A stretch of 60,854 bases of DNA from JACCYQ01 sp036675565 (lineage in GTDB: Bacteria; Bacteroidota; Bacteroidia; Chitinophagales; Chitinophagaceae): the NCBI GenBank assembly GCA_036675565.1, contig JAKFER010000060.1, forward strand, positions 1-60,854, in the 5' to 3' direction. The first letter of the stretch is position 1. Each line of letters starts with the position of its first letter. The notes beneath the pieces were generated by a model. The model was given only the letters and a program-made list of their open reading frames with translations, made no database searches and was not told the DNA's origin. This document shows positions 58,732 through 60,854 of this stretch, piece by piece. A program made the position numbers and the translations under genes.

Positions 58732-60854
58732 TTACCCTTTTTTTGAAACAATGACTTTTAGTGGTACATCATTCACCTCAATTTCATATCCTTCAATATT
58801 TTGCGAAACAAGGTCCAGTTTATCTGCTAAAATTTCGGCGCAAATATAGTTATTAAACTGTGACAGCGATTGTCGCAATCCATTGCTAACCGAAACTTGA
58901 ACTTCAATCCGATCAGTCAGAGCAAAACCGCTATCTTTTCTGATTTTTTGTACCCGGTTTACAAATTCCCGGGCATTCCCTTCATGTTCCAAATCAGGTG
59001 TCACTGTAATATCAAGTGCTACGGTTAGTTCACCTTTGGTGGCTACCATCCAACCTGGTATATCTTCGCTGGTTATTTCAACTTCATGAATTTGTAATAT
59101 TACGGGTTCGCCATCAATTAGCAAAGTATAATTCTTTTCTTTTTCCAGCATGGATATATCCTCCTGGCTAAAGTTGGAAAGCGCTTGGCTGACTAACTTC
59201 ATTTTTGCTCCCAGCTTTTTCCCCAGCGCTACAAAGTTTGGTTTGATCTTCTTTTTAATGAACCCTTCCGTATCATTTAGGTATTGGACTTCTTTAACAT
59301 TCACTTCATTTTTAATAAGATCCTCTACCTGTTGTAATTGCTCCTGCATTTTTGGATCCAGGACCGGTACCATTATTCTTTGAAGTGGTTGACGGACCTT
59401 TAAATTTTGCTTTTTACGCAAGGAAAGAACTAAAGAGCAGGTGTCCTGGGCTAACCTCATCCTTTCTTCCAGGTCAGTATTTATCTTCTCATTATCTGCC
59501 TCAGGATAAAACACATGATGAACAGATTTTTCTTTGAACCTGTTTGTTACACCATTTAAATTCTTAAATAACTCATCGCTGAAAAACGGTGAAATGGGTG
59601 CCATTAAACGTGCCAGGGTTTCCAGGCATTCATAAAGTGTTTGATAAGCGCAAATTTTATCATGCTCATATTCACCCTTCCAGAAGCGGCGGCGGCATAA
59701 ACGCACATACCAGTTACTTAGCTCTTCATCCATGAAATCTTCCATCAAACGGCCCGCCTGCGTGGGTTCATAATCATCCAAAGACGCAGTTACTTTATTG
59801 ATCAGGGTGTGGAGTGATGATAATATCCATTGATCAATTTCGGGTCTTTCCTTAACGGGGATATATGTTTCTTTAAAGGAAAATCCATCCACATTGGCAT
59901 ACAATGCAAAGAATTGGTACGTATTATATAGTGTGCCAAAAAATTTACGTTGAACTTCTTTAATTCCCTGCAAGTCAAATTTCAAATTATCCCAGGGAGA
60001 CGCGTTGGTGATCAAATACCAGCGGGTAGCATCAGCGCCAAAATCCCCGATCGTTTTAAAGGGATCAACCACATTTCCCAAACGCTTACTCATTTTATTG
60101 CCATTCTTATCCAACACCAATCCATTGCTTACACAGGTTTTGTAAGCAACCTGCTCATATAATAAACTGGAGATGGCATGTAATGTATAAAACCAGCCAC
60201 GGGTCTGGTCTACCCCTTCCGCAATAAAATCAGCCGGGTAATTCTGGTCAAATGGCTTATTAAAAGGTTGCGGATCACCGGCTTCTAATTTCTCATAATC
60301 CAATCCCCACTGGGCATAAGGCATAGCTCCACTATCAAACCAAACATCAATCAGGTCCTGAACCCGCTTCATGGGCTGTCCCTTTTCACTGATTAAAATG
60401 ATCTTGTCAACATAAGGTTTATGTAAATCGATTCCATTTGCAGGGTTGCGAACTTCGTCGCTGTTGAGATCACCGGCTTTTTCAATTTCTTTTTTTAATT
60501 CCCCTAAGGAACCAATACATTTTTCTTCTTCCCCATCCTCCGTTTTCCAAATGGGTAAAGGGGTTCCCCAAAAACGGCTGCGGCTCAGGTTCCAGTCAAC
60601 CATATTCTCTAACCAATTACCAAAACGACCTTCACCGGTAGCTTTTGGTTTCCAGTTGATGGTTTTATTCAAGGTCACCATTTTGTCTTTCAATGCGGTG
60701 GTTTTAATGAACCAGGCATCTAAGGGATAATAGAGAATGGGTTTATCCGTACGCCAGCAGTGGGGGTAGTTATGTTCGTATTTTTCGACTTTAAAAGCCC
60801 GGTTTTCTTTTTTAAGCTTAACGGCGATATCAATATTGACGTCAACATAACCAG
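58732..60854 (-). CDS. ileS: Isoleucine--tRNA ligase, partial (N terminus outside window)
   Basis: About 707 residues inside the window; the frame stays open to the edge, and a TTG at 60693 is an internal codon, not a start. The visible part has YPHCWRTDKPILYYPLDAWF, RSRFWGTPLPIWKTEDGEEE, GVDQTRGWFYTLHAISSLLY, the KMSKS motif in NKMSKRLGNVVDPF and the anticodon-binding region ending NDVPLKVIVSKKG. It charges tRNA-Ile. The 'SRxRFWGTPLPIW' form is usual for the Bacteroidota and eukaryote-like IleS type (family recollection). The TraR-like gene begins 5 bases after its stop. Confidence 0.97.
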   Translation of the reverse strand, partial: GYVDVNIDIAVKLKKENRAFKVEKYEHNYPHCWRTDKPILYYPLDAWFIKTTALKDKMVTLNKTINWKPKATGEGRFGNWLENMVDWNLSRSRFWGTPLPIWKTEDGEEEKCIGSLGELKKEIEKAGDLNSDEVRNPANGIDLHKPYVDKIILISEKGQPMKRVQDLIDVWFDSGAMPYAQWGLDYEKLEAGDPQPFNKPFDQNYPADFIAEGVDQTRGWFYTLHAISSLLYEQVAYKTCVSNGLVLDKNGNKMSKRLGNVVDPFKTIGDFGADATRWYLITNASPWDNLKFDLQGIKEVQRKFFGTLYNTYQFFALYANVDGFSFKETYIPVKERPEIDQWILSSLHTLINKVTASLDDYEPTQAGRLMEDFMDEELSNWYVRLCRRRFWKGEYEHDKICAYQTLYECLETLARLMAPISPFFSDELFKNLNGVTNRFKEKSVHHVFYPEADNEKINTDLEERMRLAQDTCSLVLSLRKKQNLKVRQPLQRIMVPVLDPKMQEQLQQVEDLIKNEVNVKEVQYLNDTEGFIKKKIKPNFVALGKKLGAKMKLVSQALSNFSQEDISMLEKEKNYTLLIDGEPVILQIHEVEITSEDIPGWMVATKGELTVALDITVTPDLEHEGNAREFVNRVQKIRKDSGFALTDRIEVQVSVSNGLRQSLSQFNNYICAEILADKLDLVSQNIEGYEIEVNDVPLKVIVSKKG

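Noticed and set aside
58192..58746. Gly/Ala/Phe-rich frame opposite the TraR/DksA-like gene
   Set aside because: It is the mirror of the Lys/Ala/Pro-rich tail codons; no independent start signal or family match.

Overview
The window looks like chromosomal DNA of a Bacteroidota bacterium, most likely of the Chitinophagaceae or a close relative (lineage is my inference). Supporting signs are the gliding genes gldF and gldG, a fused murF-alr gene, many lipoproteins with short lipoboxes, Crp-like and LytTR regulators, no clear Shine-Dalgarno sequences, and repeated TAnnTTTG promoter -7 elements. Base composition is AT-rich. I see no rRNA, CRISPR array, prophage or insertion sequence. There is one tRNA, tRNA-Ser(GGA).

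Layout. 1-7.7 kb: a LytS/LytT-type sensor pair (regulator cut by the window edge), an exported vanadium haloperoxidase/PAP2 protein, a Crp-like regulator and a run of small exported or stress-type proteins. 7.7-8.7 kb: a gene-poor stretch with a decayed SnoaL-like gene. 8.7-15.1 kb: an AraC regulator, an ice-binding (DUF3494) lipoprotein with three Ig-like repeats, an OmpA-type envelope protein and a TPR lipoprotein. 15.2-19.1 kb: a Kup potassium transporter divergent from a short KdpD/KdpE-like two-component pair. 19.2-26.4 kb: DUF1003, DUF2071 and a serine hydrolase among lipoproteins of unknown role, with a dead methyltransferase and other fragments. 26.4-29.2 kb: a DODA-type dioxygenase, an SDR, a dead YceI gene and a Crp-like regulator, all on the minus strand.

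29.3-43.6 kb is mostly housekeeping: tRNA-Ser, TatD, polysaccharide deacetylase, GltX, a PMT-like glycosyltransferase, aldo/keto reductase, a B12-binding mutase subunit, enoyl-CoA hydratase, a second LytS/LytT pair with TPRs, an NlpC/P60 lipoprotein and FumC. 43.9-50.7 kb is a minus-strand envelope cluster: gldF, gldG, terC, murF-alr, lspA. 50.8-60.9 kb holds IscA- and IscS-like Fe-S genes, methylmalonyl-CoA epimerase, acpP-fabF-rnc, a GNAT enzyme, a TraR/DksA-like protein with a histone H1-like tail, and a partial ileS.

The items I would look at first are the ice-binding lipoprotein/OmpA pair, the kdpDE-like pair facing kup with no kdpFABC, the threefold repeated leader before the lipoprotein gene at 30.5 kb, the H1-tailed TraR-like protein, and the scattered pseudogenes. 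None of these is proven new. Family names come from motif reading alone, without database searches.
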